Positions 27,501 through 39,900 of a stretch of DNA of 64,000 nucleotides are shown here, in pieces (positions within the stretch are counted from its first letter, which is position 1; each line of letters starts with the position of its first letter). The notes beneath the pieces are model-generated. The model was not told where the DNA came from and made no database searches. It saw only the letters and a list, made by a program, of their open reading frames with translations. Made by a program: the position numbers and the translations under genes. Source of the DNA: Triops longicaudatus (taxonomy: Eukaryota > Arthropoda > Branchiopoda > Notostraca > Triopsidae); the NCBI GenBank assembly GCA_022885665.1, contig JAGQDJ010000151.1:124001-188000 (forward strand). The letters are read 5' to 3'.

Positions 27501-30500
27501 AAGTTCAAAGTTAAGCAAATTCTATACTTTCGTGAATATGAGATTCGTGTACCACGAGTCCTGTTTCTTATGTCAACTCGGTTCATATTCTACCCTTTCT
27601 GCTAGTGAAGAAAAATAAGAGCACTAGAGTGGGCGAGACTTCGCGATTTTCCTTGGAGATGTTCATGTTCGAAGGTTTGAGGCATATAATGACGAGTCGT
27701 CATTTGTCGATGAGGCAACTCGAGAAAAGACTCATTTCTTTTTGCCTGCGACGGATTACCACCAGACACAAGTCGGAGCACTAATTAAGTCTGAAACGAT
27801 GACGCAGGTTAGTATTTGCAAAAGCTGTCGGTCTTGTCAATCGTACGATGCGATGAGTTTTTGCTTTGCATTCCGGTTCTTTTGCGACAGTAGTGTGTCG
27901 CCTACTGTATTGCTGGGAATTGACTGTCTTGACTCTTGGTTGGCTTAGTTTTTGCTCCGGAAACCCTGCACCGTTTGTTGTTTTGGGAAACATGATGTAT
28001 ATATGCTTACTGGGTTTTCTCTAACGTCCAGCCATGCGACTTTCCGGCAATAAATAATCGACTTGGCCACGCTGCACGAAAGAGCGTTGGGTGTTTGAAT
28101 GTCCCTTGTCATGATGTGGTATGTCTTTCTCACAGCTTAAGAAGTGTTTGGGTAATACAGTAGTGCCACAGGACTCAGATCTCGACTTAAGCTTTTGAAG
28201 AACTTTCCACCTCTTCGTAGCATGAGCCAAAGCTTGGTCGCTCTTTGTGCGGCGGCACATGTACTGGACGGGTACCCAGCAGACTATTACATGTTATGAT
28301 ACACTTTCTGTTAACAAGTTTCGCTTATGTAGCCACAGCGCTGCCTTTTATAGCCGCTATGGAACACGGAGATTTTTAGTACAAAGCTGGCTTACGGGAA
28401 TACTCGAGCAGAAGTAACTGGGGAGGATAGAATTACTGGCAGTGAGAAATTATTCGCCATTTTCTGCAGAATGGGCCACGTGCTGTTTTTCTCCCTGGAT
28501 GAAGAGAACTGGCATTGGTTTTAATGAAGAGCAATTAAATGGAACGTATACTGTTCAGCCTGGCGTTATTGTGAAGATGACGCTAGGAGGTAGTTCAAGG
28601 AGAGGAATATTAACTTGGCAGTTGCTACTGAGAGGCAAAATTGCTGCAGTTTTAATTTCTTCGTAAATTAGGACTCTCGTTAGCTGGAGTGGGAATATAC
28701 TGAGGCTGTTTAATTTGTGGAGACCGTGAGGAGGAAGCCGGGGGTCTACAGGGTTCCTTGCACCGAGGCAAGTTTGTGAGTAGCCCGACATGAAACGAGC
28801 TGTTTCAGTTTCCTCTGGACCTTCAGAGTACTGGGGGTGAGGAGGACCAAAGGAGGGAGGGGGCAGAGGAAAGGCGTTTCATTTTGGCTAGGTTTCTACG
28901 TCTGTTTCTCTTTAAGTTAAATCTCTCACAAAGTCGGAGACTTGTACTACCAAATGATCCTATTATGCAAATGACCGTGTAGGATCTGAAAGGGTATAGT
29001 TGTTCTCCCTGTTTGTCATCCACCCCGTCTCTTGCGTTGCCATTGTGGTCCTTACGAGGAACCAAGGAGAACCTAAGCATATAGGATACATACATATATA
29101 TATATATACCAGCCAAGAGAAGAGGAGCTCGGTTTTGAAGATAGTCCGTATTCGGGCGTAGGTCTTGACTTGCATGTCAACTTTGGTAACCTATACACAT
29201 CTTTTTGTTTTCTTGGATCCTTCGCGGAAGAGCGAAGAACACTATATGTACCCCGGCTAGGAAACGAGGAGAGAAGCTCCATCCATCCGAAGGGTTTTGG
29301 CGAGAATATATTACAAAATGCTGATCGAACAGCTTCGCTGTAACGAGAACAATGGACTGGCGGTATTGAGAGGGAATGCTTGGACAAGGATGATTGTTTT
29401 AACGTTGCAACAAATGAGCTGGATTTAGAGTCCATTCGAGTATAAGAATTTTCCCTCTAACCACGGACCATTAGCTTTGCGATCTACGATGCGGTTCACT
29501 CTTGCAGCGGGGTTGTGCTTACCAAATTGGTTGGGAACAAGAACTACGGCAGCGCGTTCACTTTGATCTTGCTGCTTATAAACTTAAGCGTGTCAGCTTG
29601 GGTATTGAGCAGCACCCAACTTCAGGGGGCTGGCACGGGTCTGCACGGAGTACTACAAAATGGACAAGTTGCTACTATAGCAAATGCTACACTTTGCTCT
29701 TATGTAGGACACATGATGCTGAAAACGGGCTGTCCAACAATAGTGGCAACAGGTTAAGGGGGCAATGAGTGTGCTTTGGCCTGATGCAGAGTATAAGGTT
29801 GGTTTTCCTCTTTGAGAATCATTTCTTTCTCTCGTGTGTTCCTAATGATCCCTGTAGAAATACACTGCAGCGCGCAAAACTCCCAGAGGAGGATCCGAAG
29901 TACATTAAGCTCTGTGTTGATGCACTATTGTCCCTTTTAATGCTGCACACCGCCATTTTTAGCCCGTTGATTGTAAAGGGATAAAGGAAGCAACATATCA
30001 CAAATTAAAGTAACTGCGGTGCTAAATGTTACGCCTCGTGTAGTTTCTTCTAAAATTTCAAGGTTTATGACACCGACGCAAGAAAGTTGTATTGCGAAAA
30101 TCAGAAAAATTTCACATCCTAGGTATGTAGAGACGTTACGACTTCTACTGCCAGATATTTCCTAGTTCACAAAATAAACTGTCTTGATGTTGCGAATAGT
30201 ACTTGCCAGTTATTTCTTTTGACTATGAAATTTCTTTCTAGATAGTTTGGCGAGCTTGTTTCGTCTATTCCGAAGTGAAGATTACTGTAGCCATGTGAAT
30301 ACACCGAACTTTGTTGGCTAAACTTCTTCAAAAGAAGAGCAATGGCACGATATTCTATACATGCCATATTGAAGAGCGAAGCTCAGCCTACACGTCGTAA
30401 CTTTCCTCCAAATTAATGCAAACATTACGCAGAATGTGTTGAAGCTTTTGCCAGGATAATCACGAATAACTTCAAAAGTACATCATAGCCACCGCCCTTT

Positions 30501-33460
30501 ATAAGGAATGGTTAGGTTCCCACAGTGTTGCGCTTATACGCGTGGGCTCAGATTGAATATTTTGCTGCTCTACCATGCTATTTTTCTAGGCAGTCAGGCA
30601 GCTTCTTATGTTTCGAGCAGTTCGCAAGTACACTGTTTGTCCTGGGGTCAATTTGCGCAGAGCAATTTGGTACTTATTGATCAATTAAGGTGATAAAAGA
30701 ATTTTTTGCCTCTGCTTTTTAAACGCTAGTAAAAATAAAAAGGACCGTGTCTTAATATATATTTTCCTAGCTTTGTAAAGCTCTGATAATTAATGTAGAT
30801 ACTAAATAAGCAGTGGAAAAAATGTGCTTTAGTTAATTTGCGTGAAGCTGTCGCGAATCATTTGCTATAACTTGAGAGTTAATGCACGATTTTCGCGTTC
30901 GAGGCGCGGAGATAAAAATTCAGCAAGCGTATTAGAATTGCGCAGAGAAAATCCTTGAACGTAGTTTTGCTTTAGCACAACCTATGGAGTGGTGTAAGGC
31001 AGGTTCCGCGAACTAGAGTGAACAGGCATTTGTTGCTGTAGGAGTCTTGTAAAATTACTAGTGCCCTAAATCATAGCCTTAAGCCCTTTGCGACATGGAA
31101 CTAGAACTCGCTTATGTTCCGTAAATCCTCTGTTGGTCTGCAGTAAACGTCGAAACAACTACAGGAACCATAGAAAAATTCTTTGCCTTTTAGTATTTAA
31201 GTGGCTCGAATACAAAGCTTTGCCTAGCGTTTACCTGTGCTTCAAGAAGCTTCAGTGCTTTTGTAAACGCACCGAGTCCGTTAAAACAATCTCGAGTGTC
31301 TTTTTTTCTAATAAAAAATTGCTGTAAAAAAGTTCATTGTTATTCGAAATTATATTTGCAGTTGGTTGACACGTAAACGCTGTTACTTCACGTTTATTAA
31401 AATACACATAACGCTGGCTAAAACTTGTGTCATTTTTCCTTTCTATTTACATCGATCTCTATGATGAGGAACGGTATGATTCTTTTCCAGAAATAGCACA
31501 ATTTTTATTTAGTAATATGAGCAGTAAGTTACTAGTACGCTTTGTTGTTTTGCTTACACGCACTCAGTGAAACCAAGAGTTCCTTGAAATTTTCTCGTCT
31601 ATTGATCACTCCCTTCTCGAGTCAAAATTCGGGTTTGCCGTATTTCTTCCTTACTGTTTATGATATATTTTGTAAGCCGGTCATTGGCACGTTGGTAGAA
31701 CTTAGTATGACACCCTTTTTCAGGCTTACAACTAAAGTAGAATTCCAGGGAAAAAACGACTTTCTGAGCCCGCCGTCGCAGTTCCGAGTCAGACAGGAAG
31801 GAAAAAAGGAGCGATAGACGGCGTTAGTGTCGGTCTTTACGACAGGGTTTGAATCCAGCGTTAAGATGACTTATTATACTCCATCCTACTACATAGTTCG
31901 CGTGCGAAGGGAGTAGTATACATAATGCCGACAGTTCCCACTTGCTATAACCAACTTCATAAAGTCTCAGCTCCAATAGGTACTTGTTGGGCAAGTTATT
32001 GACTATAATTTCCGTATTGTAAACAGCTCTCGCCAGCTTCTGCGTCGTGGACGAAAAGGAAAATTTCATCCTCTCACAGACTTGTCAATTAGCCACCTGA
32101 GCTCCCGTCAGCCGTCTCTGGATCATAAAACGGCCATAACCTATAGTGTTTTTCTGTTCTCGCGTTGAACGTTCTTTATATACAGGATGCAGAAAGTGTT
32201 GAACATGGACAATGTTCTGAAAACTATAAGGGGATGTCAATATAGTAAGCATGGGAAAACTTTAATATTCCCGAAGCGAAAAATCAAATTTGTCGATAGA
32301 TTGATTTGTCAAAAACGTGTCGTCCCTTCAGAAGGTGACAGAAGGGTGCTGGGGTGTTAGGGTAAAAGGAATTGGTACTACAGGGAGAAAGGTGGTTTTA
32401 TATAGGCCTTCTACCATGATTCAGCTGACCGATTTGGGAAAGGGAGGCGCAAACCGGGTGGAAACCATGCCGTCCCGTGTGTCTTTTATCGCAGGGGCAC
32501 GTGGGTTTCCGGAGAGGGTAGGGCTTCGAAGCAAGGAGTAGAAGTGTCGGTGCTGTCGGGCAGCGCATTTCAGTTGGCCGAAAACCTGCGTCGTGCAAGC
32601 AGGTGCGTTTTGTGGTTGTCGCAGCAACCAACTTCTTCGACGTGGCCCATATTTTCTTCCCGGTGTTAATTCACTGAAACGTACCTGAAATATTGCTGAT
32701 TAGTCACGGCCTGTGGTTTCCTTCGCTCCAGCTTGATCACATTTCTGGGATTAGAAATTTTTTTTATGCAACTGCAGGAGCAGGCGAAACTTGTCTCGAA
32801 TGGAAAATGCGAAGTATTAAGTGACACAAGTGAGTGGGTGCTGGTTAACAGTTCCAAAAGCACAAGTTTTATGGAACTGAGAAACACGAGATTCCATTTT
32901 AAGAATCTACGGAACAACTTTACATAGTGTGTTTTTTATGACCTTTATGCTTATGCCATTCTTGGGTGGTTGTGCAAAAAACTGTCACGTGCAAGACTAG
33001 CAAAAAATGACAACAGTATTGATCTCCTGGAAATGCAAAGTTGAATGAGAATATGTTAACGAGTTGGGTCCAAGTTAGCTAACCTTTGGCGCCTAGCACT
33101 TTAACTCCAGAAAACCTCAGAAAAAGTTGCAATTGGATTCGTTGTGTGCGAATACAGAGAAAAAGCCAGTCACGGAACGTTGTAACTAGAATTGAGCTAC
33201 TGGTATAGAGTTCGTATTTGCGGAAACGAAAGGGCGGTGCAAGCGAATCAAAGCAAAGACGGTTATCATAAGAGACAAAAGCGACTCGCCCTGCTAATGA
33301 CAGGTCATTCTGTATATGGACCTCTTGCTCGGGTGCCAATACCGCGGTTTACCATCATCTTCGTATGGTGCTTTTTTTTTTTAGCTGTTTTGGTAAAGAT
33401 CGTCAGTTTCACGTAATGGCGTGAGAGCGGGTCCAGTTGGCTTTGGCAGCCACACGGATT
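24560..33460. other. No gene recognised
   Basis: Somewhat GC-richer patches near 28.7-29.8 kb and 32.3-32.6 kb give overlapping open frames on both strands, which is a composition effect. No domain is recognised. Confidence 0.55.
29088..29109 (+). repeat. Short TA/CA microsatellite
   Basis: A run of alternating AT dinucleotides follows ACATACATA. A TATG run also occurs near 14966-14981. Confidence 0.85.
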
Positions 33461-33803
33461 GACGGTTGGGTTATTTGGTGGAAGTTAGACGGTTGGGTTA
33501 TTTTGCCGATACATTGCCATAGAACAAGAAACTATATTGAACGCCCGCGTAACGGGTTCTCAATAAATCCATCTCGGGTTTTACTGGACGAAGCGCGGGC
33601 ACTGTCAAGACAGTAAACTTCACCGAAGAGGGTTCATTTCAACGGGCATATAACACCATCCCTATAAGAGCATTTGTATTGACTCTGCAGCCCAACAAAA
33701 ATTCTGGGGCCACGCGAACGGAAACTGCTAGTGTGAGCGTGAGGAACGTGCCCGAATGATAGGTTGCAATTGTTGAAGAAAAACCTATTTCATAAAGTGG
33801 CCC
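33461..33803 (+). promoter_or_regulatory. 5' flank or 5' UTR of exon 1, with a 16-bp direct repeat
   Basis: The motif GACGGTTGGGTTATTT occurs at 33461-33476 and again at 33488-33503. A weak TATA-like TATAAG lies at 33663-33668. An in-frame TGA at 33774-33776 closes the coding frame upstream. The transcription start is not visible, and the region may be 5' UTR, promoter or the tail of an upstream intron. Confidence 0.3.
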
Positions 33804-33978
33804 ATGGAAACTGACGACTGCAGCCGCGGGCACAGATTGAAGATGAAACGAAATAGTGTGGATAGCCAATCGTGCGGATTGGCATGGACCTGGTGGTGGC
33901 TCGTCGTCGGAATCGTGCTTTTAGACCCGAAAAGCGGCATCACTAGCACAGACGCTAAAGTTGCTACGGAACCACCAG
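33804..33978 (+). CDS. Exon 1: start codon and signal peptide of the sidestep-like gene
   Basis: This exon encodes 58 residues plus one base. A short n-region with Lys-Arg is followed by a hydrophobic core at residues 26-40 (LAWTWWWLVVGIVLL), then a small polar stretch (about residues 44-51) that suits signal-peptidase cleavage. An in-frame TGA at 33774-33776 shows translation must start inside the exon. Two ATGs are possible. The one at 33804 has C at -3. The one at 33843 (residue 14) has A at -3, the better context, and gives a more usual signal-peptide length, so it may be the real start. The exon ends CAG|GTAAAA, a good donor, in phase 1, which matches the acceptor phase of exon 2. The alternative is a chance open frame, but a signal peptide with matching phase upstream of an Ig exon is hard to dismiss. 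Confidence 0.7.
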
Positions 33979-36900
33979 GTAAAAGGGATTCATTTATGGA
34001 CGTCGAAGCCGTTTCCCTTCAAACGCGCACTTCGATTTTACTTTTTTTTCCCCCGTCAATGTGCATGCGATACCGCGCTACCTCTTTCCTTCTTTACACC
34101 GAGATAGGGTAAGAGAAACTCTATTACCTTGGCTTTAAACGATCCGCTTTAGCAGTTGGGATCTACCCCAAGACATCCGAGTATGTGTAAACAAGCTTCC
34201 TTGCATACATATTAAGAATAGCGTGGCTTATAGTTAAGAAACGGGTGCAAAATAGGGACGTGTCCCCAACACGTCTACAGTTAGCGCCAAAAGAGGACTA
34301 ATCTAATGTTGGGGGTTGTCTTTGCCACTTTTTCATGAATCGGTGCCCTAGCACTTCAGCGAGAAATACTGCGGTTTCCTGACAACTTTGAGAAATTGAA
34401 TTTTCGTGCAAAAAGTGACAATGTCGCCCAAGTTGTCGTCGGTTGACCGCTACGCGGGTGAAGCTTCGAAATCTTAAAACTTTTTCGAGCTGTCAGTTCC
34501 GGATTTATGAGAGTTGTAGACAGGCAGAGGTGGTGCTGGAGAGAGAAATTTTAGGCTAGCATCGGAGAAAAGAGCGACAACGGATTCCCCTAAAGTGCTT
34601 TGCCGCGCGATTCCTTTTTGTACGGGTGTAAGTGATATGTGGGTGTATGCGGGGTTAAAACTCACTCTCTCGACAAAGTTATCGGACTATTGAAGGGAGC
34701 GGGACATGTTCCATAACAGAGAAAAAAAGAAATCAGGGTGTAGAGCGAAGTTTTAGGCTAACTTGGTACTTAAATGAATTGCGTCATCGATCGACTGATG
34801 GTCTGTCTGGATCAGTGGACTGGATATAAACTGGCTTTGGCTCACCCAGTAGGTAATAGGTAGGTAGGGCACAGTTTTGTAGATTTTTATTTGGTATTGA
34901 ATTAGACACTTGAGTGATGTACGGTATAGTCTTCATCTCCTTGATGTGAAACCGAACAACACGAAAACTGTTCGTCTGTTTCACAAGAAAAAACCGGGGA
35001 GGTGAGGTATTCGCCAGAAAGTGGAGTCACTTTTTTGTGATCTTCATGATACTGCATTATTGCTGCGTTTGGCAATGGGTGTTGAATCGCAAAATTTTGT
35101 TTATTTTTTACCGTAACGGACCCTGAAGGTTGAAAGGGTTGCTCCAAAGGAGTTTATTTCTTATCGAGTATGTATGGCGCGTATAAATTTTACAAGAAAA
35201 TCCATTGTGTCAGGAGCCAGAGCGCCATTCGTGTGAAACCATTTCAGTTCATCGACTCGGGTACCTTTTCATTGATTGAGTGTCGTAAAACCGAATTAGT
35301 ATTATCCCGCTTCAGTCGTTGTGTGTCTGTCAGAGTGCGTGAGCCTGGAATCATTTATCGAATATAACAAGGACGTGACGTTAATTGATGAGATGGGCTC
35401 CCAACACAATTTCGATTTTAAAAAATATATCCTTTCGTGTATGAATTCTTTCTAGCTCGAGAGTTTGAGCCGGTTGTCTAAGAGAGGTTGACGTTACACT
35501 TTTCGACACTGTCCCTTAGAAGATAATTGAACTGCACTGAACACCCTCTCACGACTCCTGAAATGTGCGGGGGTTTTCTAATTTGATCGTGTTAAGTCCT
35601 CCAGCGACAAGGAAGAACTTGGTGCAGAATTGCTCAGTTGTCACCACAGTAGGCTAATATGATTACGCTACGACGCTCGTCTCCGCGACTGACCGCCTGT
35701 CACGTCATTCTTATTCCCGTTCCTTTACGGCAGCTTTAAAAAATACATATTATAGAAAGCATTTTCTGACAGAGCAAGGAGATATCGCTGCTTGGCGCAG
35801 CTGATGACAATGCGACATTGTGGTCCCCGGTGTAGGCCCTCTTTTCTCCTTGGCCCAGCGTGCCATTATAACAGCCCAGATCTGTACAATAACGAGGTTT
35901 GGGCTATACATGCGTGCGATTAGGTTATATAAAAGGGGCTTGGTGAGGCTTTACGTAGCATTATACGCCACGGGCCAGGCTAATAGGTTTCGACCATCAA
36001 TCTTATTCGTGTAGCAATCAACGTGATGGCTTCTTTTGTGTTTCTTAGGGGTTATGCCCCTCGTTAAAGAGCGTTTGCATGGGCCAAATTTGTGTGGTCT
36101 TCGAGTGTCATTTAGCCTCTTTGTTTGAGACCTGCCAGATCGGAAATAAAATCGGAAAGGTGACGTTATTTATGCAGATGTGTGGAGATTAAGTAAGGAG
36201 CATTCAAACCCCTATTAGGAACTCTGTAATGAATTCCAAAGGCAATGGGCACAAAAAAAGTGAAAGATTGTTATCTCCGATCTTTTGTATATGTATAAAA
36301 AGAAATCGATTCCACCCACAAGTTTCTTCCCTTCTTTCTTGCGAGGAAACAAGGAAGTTTTGAACGAAGAACTTGTTTATCTAGGAATATTTTTTGGCAT
36401 GGGATGCACTTGTACGGAAGATCATTATATTCGACTGGGAGTTGCGAAGAAAACTTGCCTGGTGCGCTATAAAAACCAGTCATGCTGTAGAGACGAGGGT
36501 GCTACTCTGATCGTGTATAACGAAGATCTTTTTTAGCGATCATTGCCAACGCAAACTGCTTTGCTGACGAAAGGGGGAAAAAGAGACAAGATTTCTTTCA
36601 CATACTGAATGCGAGACGATTAGACTTGGAATGGTTGACATTGTCCGTAAGCTTTTGTATTAAATGTTTATTGGCTTCTTGTCTACACAGACATTCTCAG
36701 TCAGCTTTTGTCTTTCTTAAACACAGCAAGTAAGCTTCGTGCATAACTCTGCAAATATTTTATATGGTCGGGGGTGAAAAGTTCTATCTGGTGTCCTAGT
36801 TCAGCTTTGATTGCGGTCTCGTCATAACTCTTCAAGCCAGATTAGCGGTGTTGAAAAAAAAAAATCGATGAGCTTAAAAGGTCCGAAATGCTGAGTCTTT

Positions 36901-39900
36901 CTGTTCCTGTATTTTGGCAGTAACATTGTCGCGTCGGATGGGTGACTGCAGTGGCACCGCATTACTGACGGAACTGTCAGCTCTTCCTTCACCCCTTCTC
37001 CTCCTTTTTTCATTGCCTTGTTTATAACTCCGTCATTATTGTGGTTGTGTGGTCTGTGTTGGTGGCAAGATAGAGATACTAGTGCGCTACGGGTGCAAAA
37101 GACGAAATACACGCGAGACACTCATAATACCTAAAGAAAGCCGGAAAATCTGAGACGGTAGGAAACTGCTGAGCTCGTCAGTTTGGTATCAGAGATTGGA
37201 TACAAGACTTTTAAGTTTTGGACGTTTCCTTGTCGGTGACTTCTTGGGCCATGTTCAGGGAAGTACTGGAAAGCCGTTGCCTGCGGCTGTTCTGAAGTGC
37301 TGAGTCTGTGCTTAGGGTTAAGTTTTGCGTCTGTTGCCACACGCCATACCAGCTGAAGGAACTGACCCGTGTCGTATTGGAATCCCTAGCAGTTGGGGAG
37401 CTAGAGCTGCAGAAACAGTAAAATGAGGAAACTTGAATTAGAATTCCAAGCAGAAATTTGCGTTTTTCTCTTCCCACTCGCGCTTAGAACTCTTTTTGTC
37501 TCTATTGCTGCCAGTGCATGCTGGGCTTTGACCAGATGCTATAGCAACTTACCGAGGTTCTGAAGATAAAAAAAAAAAGACGACTGTCGAGCAGAAAGAA
37601 TGAATGTGCCTTTTGCATTCACCGAAAGCTCCCGAGGCTTATTTCGTTGTTCGAAGGTACTCCTGGGTTGCGAATCCTTTGCAGTTTCTTTACAAGTTTG
37701 CTGTTAGTGTATATTCAGTAAATACCTAAGACTTTGAGATTAAAAATCGTGGATGTCTGTTCGCTTAGCGGGGAATGGCATTTGTATCTACCGAAAGAAA
37801 ACTGTTTGCTTTTGACGTCAGCAAACCTTTTTAACTGGGCTTTTGTTCCCGGCCTGCGGCTGAGAGCTTACGGATCAGAAACATGCGAGAAGAGAAAATA
37901 TTAAGTAGTCAATAGCGGATAGGAACGCAAATAGTACTGGATGAACACAATTTTATACCATGCGGCGGATATGTAGACAGTCATTTTTAGCTTAGCATTC
38001 GAAAGGAAGTCCAACAGAAATGTCTGGCGTAAAAAAAAGAAAAATAGGATAATTACTTTCTGTCCTTCAAGCGGCTTGTCGACTTCTTGTTCTCGTTTCT
38101 GATAACTGCGGTGAAATCTTTCCCTCATCTCCGGGGTCGCAGTCATGGCGAAATTTTCGTGTTATTTTTCGTTGCTGAGGTCTCCTAAAAAATAACTTGC
38201 GTGAAGTATTATGACGACGTAAAAAAAAGAAAAACCTTTCTTCGCTTGCCTTGCAGAGGAATAATACTAGACGCAATGTTAAACTATGCCTTGGCAACGA
38301 GAACTAGAGACTTTTAGCATGTGCGGACGATATTTTCCACGCTTTTTTTCTGGGGAGAGAATCCATGGGGCGAAGAAAGAACGTTGAAAAAATGGTTGAT
38401 CGGCAAGTTGCGCGGAAAAGCGTTTTGCTTTCTGGCCTGCGTTCTATATGCCTTGTCCGAAAAGCGGAGAGTAATGAGCCATAATCTGCTGTACGTAAAA
38501 ATCGTAATGGGGTAGCCAAATGGGGCGTTGGCTTTTGGTCGTAAATGTGGGGACTATATTAAAAGGAAATGAGATGCTGCGAAATGCGAATCACGTCTTT
38601 GGGTTGTGATACGTACTGTATTGAGTTTTTGTACAGGGTTCTCCATATTGTGGAGTATGAGGGGGGAATATTGAAGTCTGAAGTGACAGTTAAAGTTCAA
38701 ATCACAGTACTGGTTGCGCTCTGCGACTAGGCAAGGAGTTTTGCCGAACACCGGTACGATGCGCAAATGTCTTACCCCCGTCTTACGTACGAATGATATG
38801 AAGAACATGTCCTTGAAAGTGCTGCCTTTTCACGACATGATAAAAGAGGTATTGACAGGTTCCACTGTCGTGCCAAGGGACTGCAGCTCTCATGGGATCG
38901 GGAGATCGTGCTCCGTAACGCACTTCCTCGACGAATGGTACTCCCAGCGCGCTGTGACATCAGCAGTTGTGCCGTTTTTCTTTAATTCCTCGCCCCATGA
39001 CAAGCCACTCTATCCCCCAAATGAGAGATAATCTCTTTCGAAAAAGACTTTGAAGACTAAGCGTGGAACGGGATTATAGAAGGATTCAGGAGACGGGGAC
39101 TTTTCTGACTGTCATCACTAGAGCGTGTTAGAGTTAAATTAGACTTACGTGATATCGAGCCTTTTTTTTTCTTTTTGCGTTCCGTTGTGTGCCGAATGAC
39201 ATTGTTAAGAATAACCACTATTTCGATTGTCAGTAGAGAAAAGAAAACTTGTCTGCTATCAAGTGCTCTGTAAGATTCGGGATGTGTAAGGTCTCTATGT
39301 AAAAGTTAGGTTAAGCCTTTCTTTGTCGCAAGTGTGCTAGTGACAAGCTGAAATTTCTTTGATATAAGCGGTTTCGGAAGACGAGGCGGAATTTTGGGGG
39401 ACCATAAATTAACGTTTAATCTAGTTACGGATGTGGTGCAGCTCCTCTTAATTGTTTTCGTTTCACTTTGGGCGATCTTTTTGGGTTGTTTACCCGAACC
39501 GGCGCAGTTTATTTTGGCTCTGAAGATAAGATTGATTGAATGCACAGAGCTTAGACTTAGATCTTGTTTTTCTCCTAAATTGCTGACTCCGCCCAATTTG
39601 TCGATCCAAGTGAGTCTAAAGATCTGTTGTCTCTTTTTGTCCCTGATATTTTATTATTGTACTACATTTTTTCTTCTCTACGAAACTTTTAAAGAAGTGG
39701 AGTTGTTCATATCTTTGTGTTTGTGTGTTCCTTTTGGTGAGCCGTGGCCGCGTCACGAATTGACCTAAACTTGTTTCGGTCAGCACCGTCACGGAGGGCA
39801 ATAATGCCAACACGCAAGCTAAACCTGTGCCATGTCAACTGTGTAGGGAAGCACGGCGTTGTTAGCATGTAACTTTGATACAGCCTTTTTTGGTGATATG

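Noticed and set aside
27742..27948. Open frame ending VLLGIDCLDSWLA, reminiscent of a retroviral-type protease tail
   Set aside because: There is no Asp-Thr/Ser-Gly catalytic motif upstream in frame and no adjoining polymerase or integrase sequence.
29488..29757. Overlapping open frames in all three plus frames
   Set aside because: A local composition effect. None shows a domain or splice-phase partner.
31845..31856. tRNA B-box-like GGTTTGAATCC
   Set aside because: No A box at the right distance and no cloverleaf can be drawn. The same applies to GAGTTCGAATACC near 27130.
35926..35938. Good TATA box (TATATAAAAGGGG)
   Set aside because: It lies inside intron 1 with no supported transcript or initiator downstream. 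TATA-like strings are common in AT-rich DNA.
39394..39768. 124-codon hydrophobic open frame, possible membrane protein
   Set aside because: T-rich DNA gives hydrophobic translations automatically. No family pattern, no splice partner and no clear start context.
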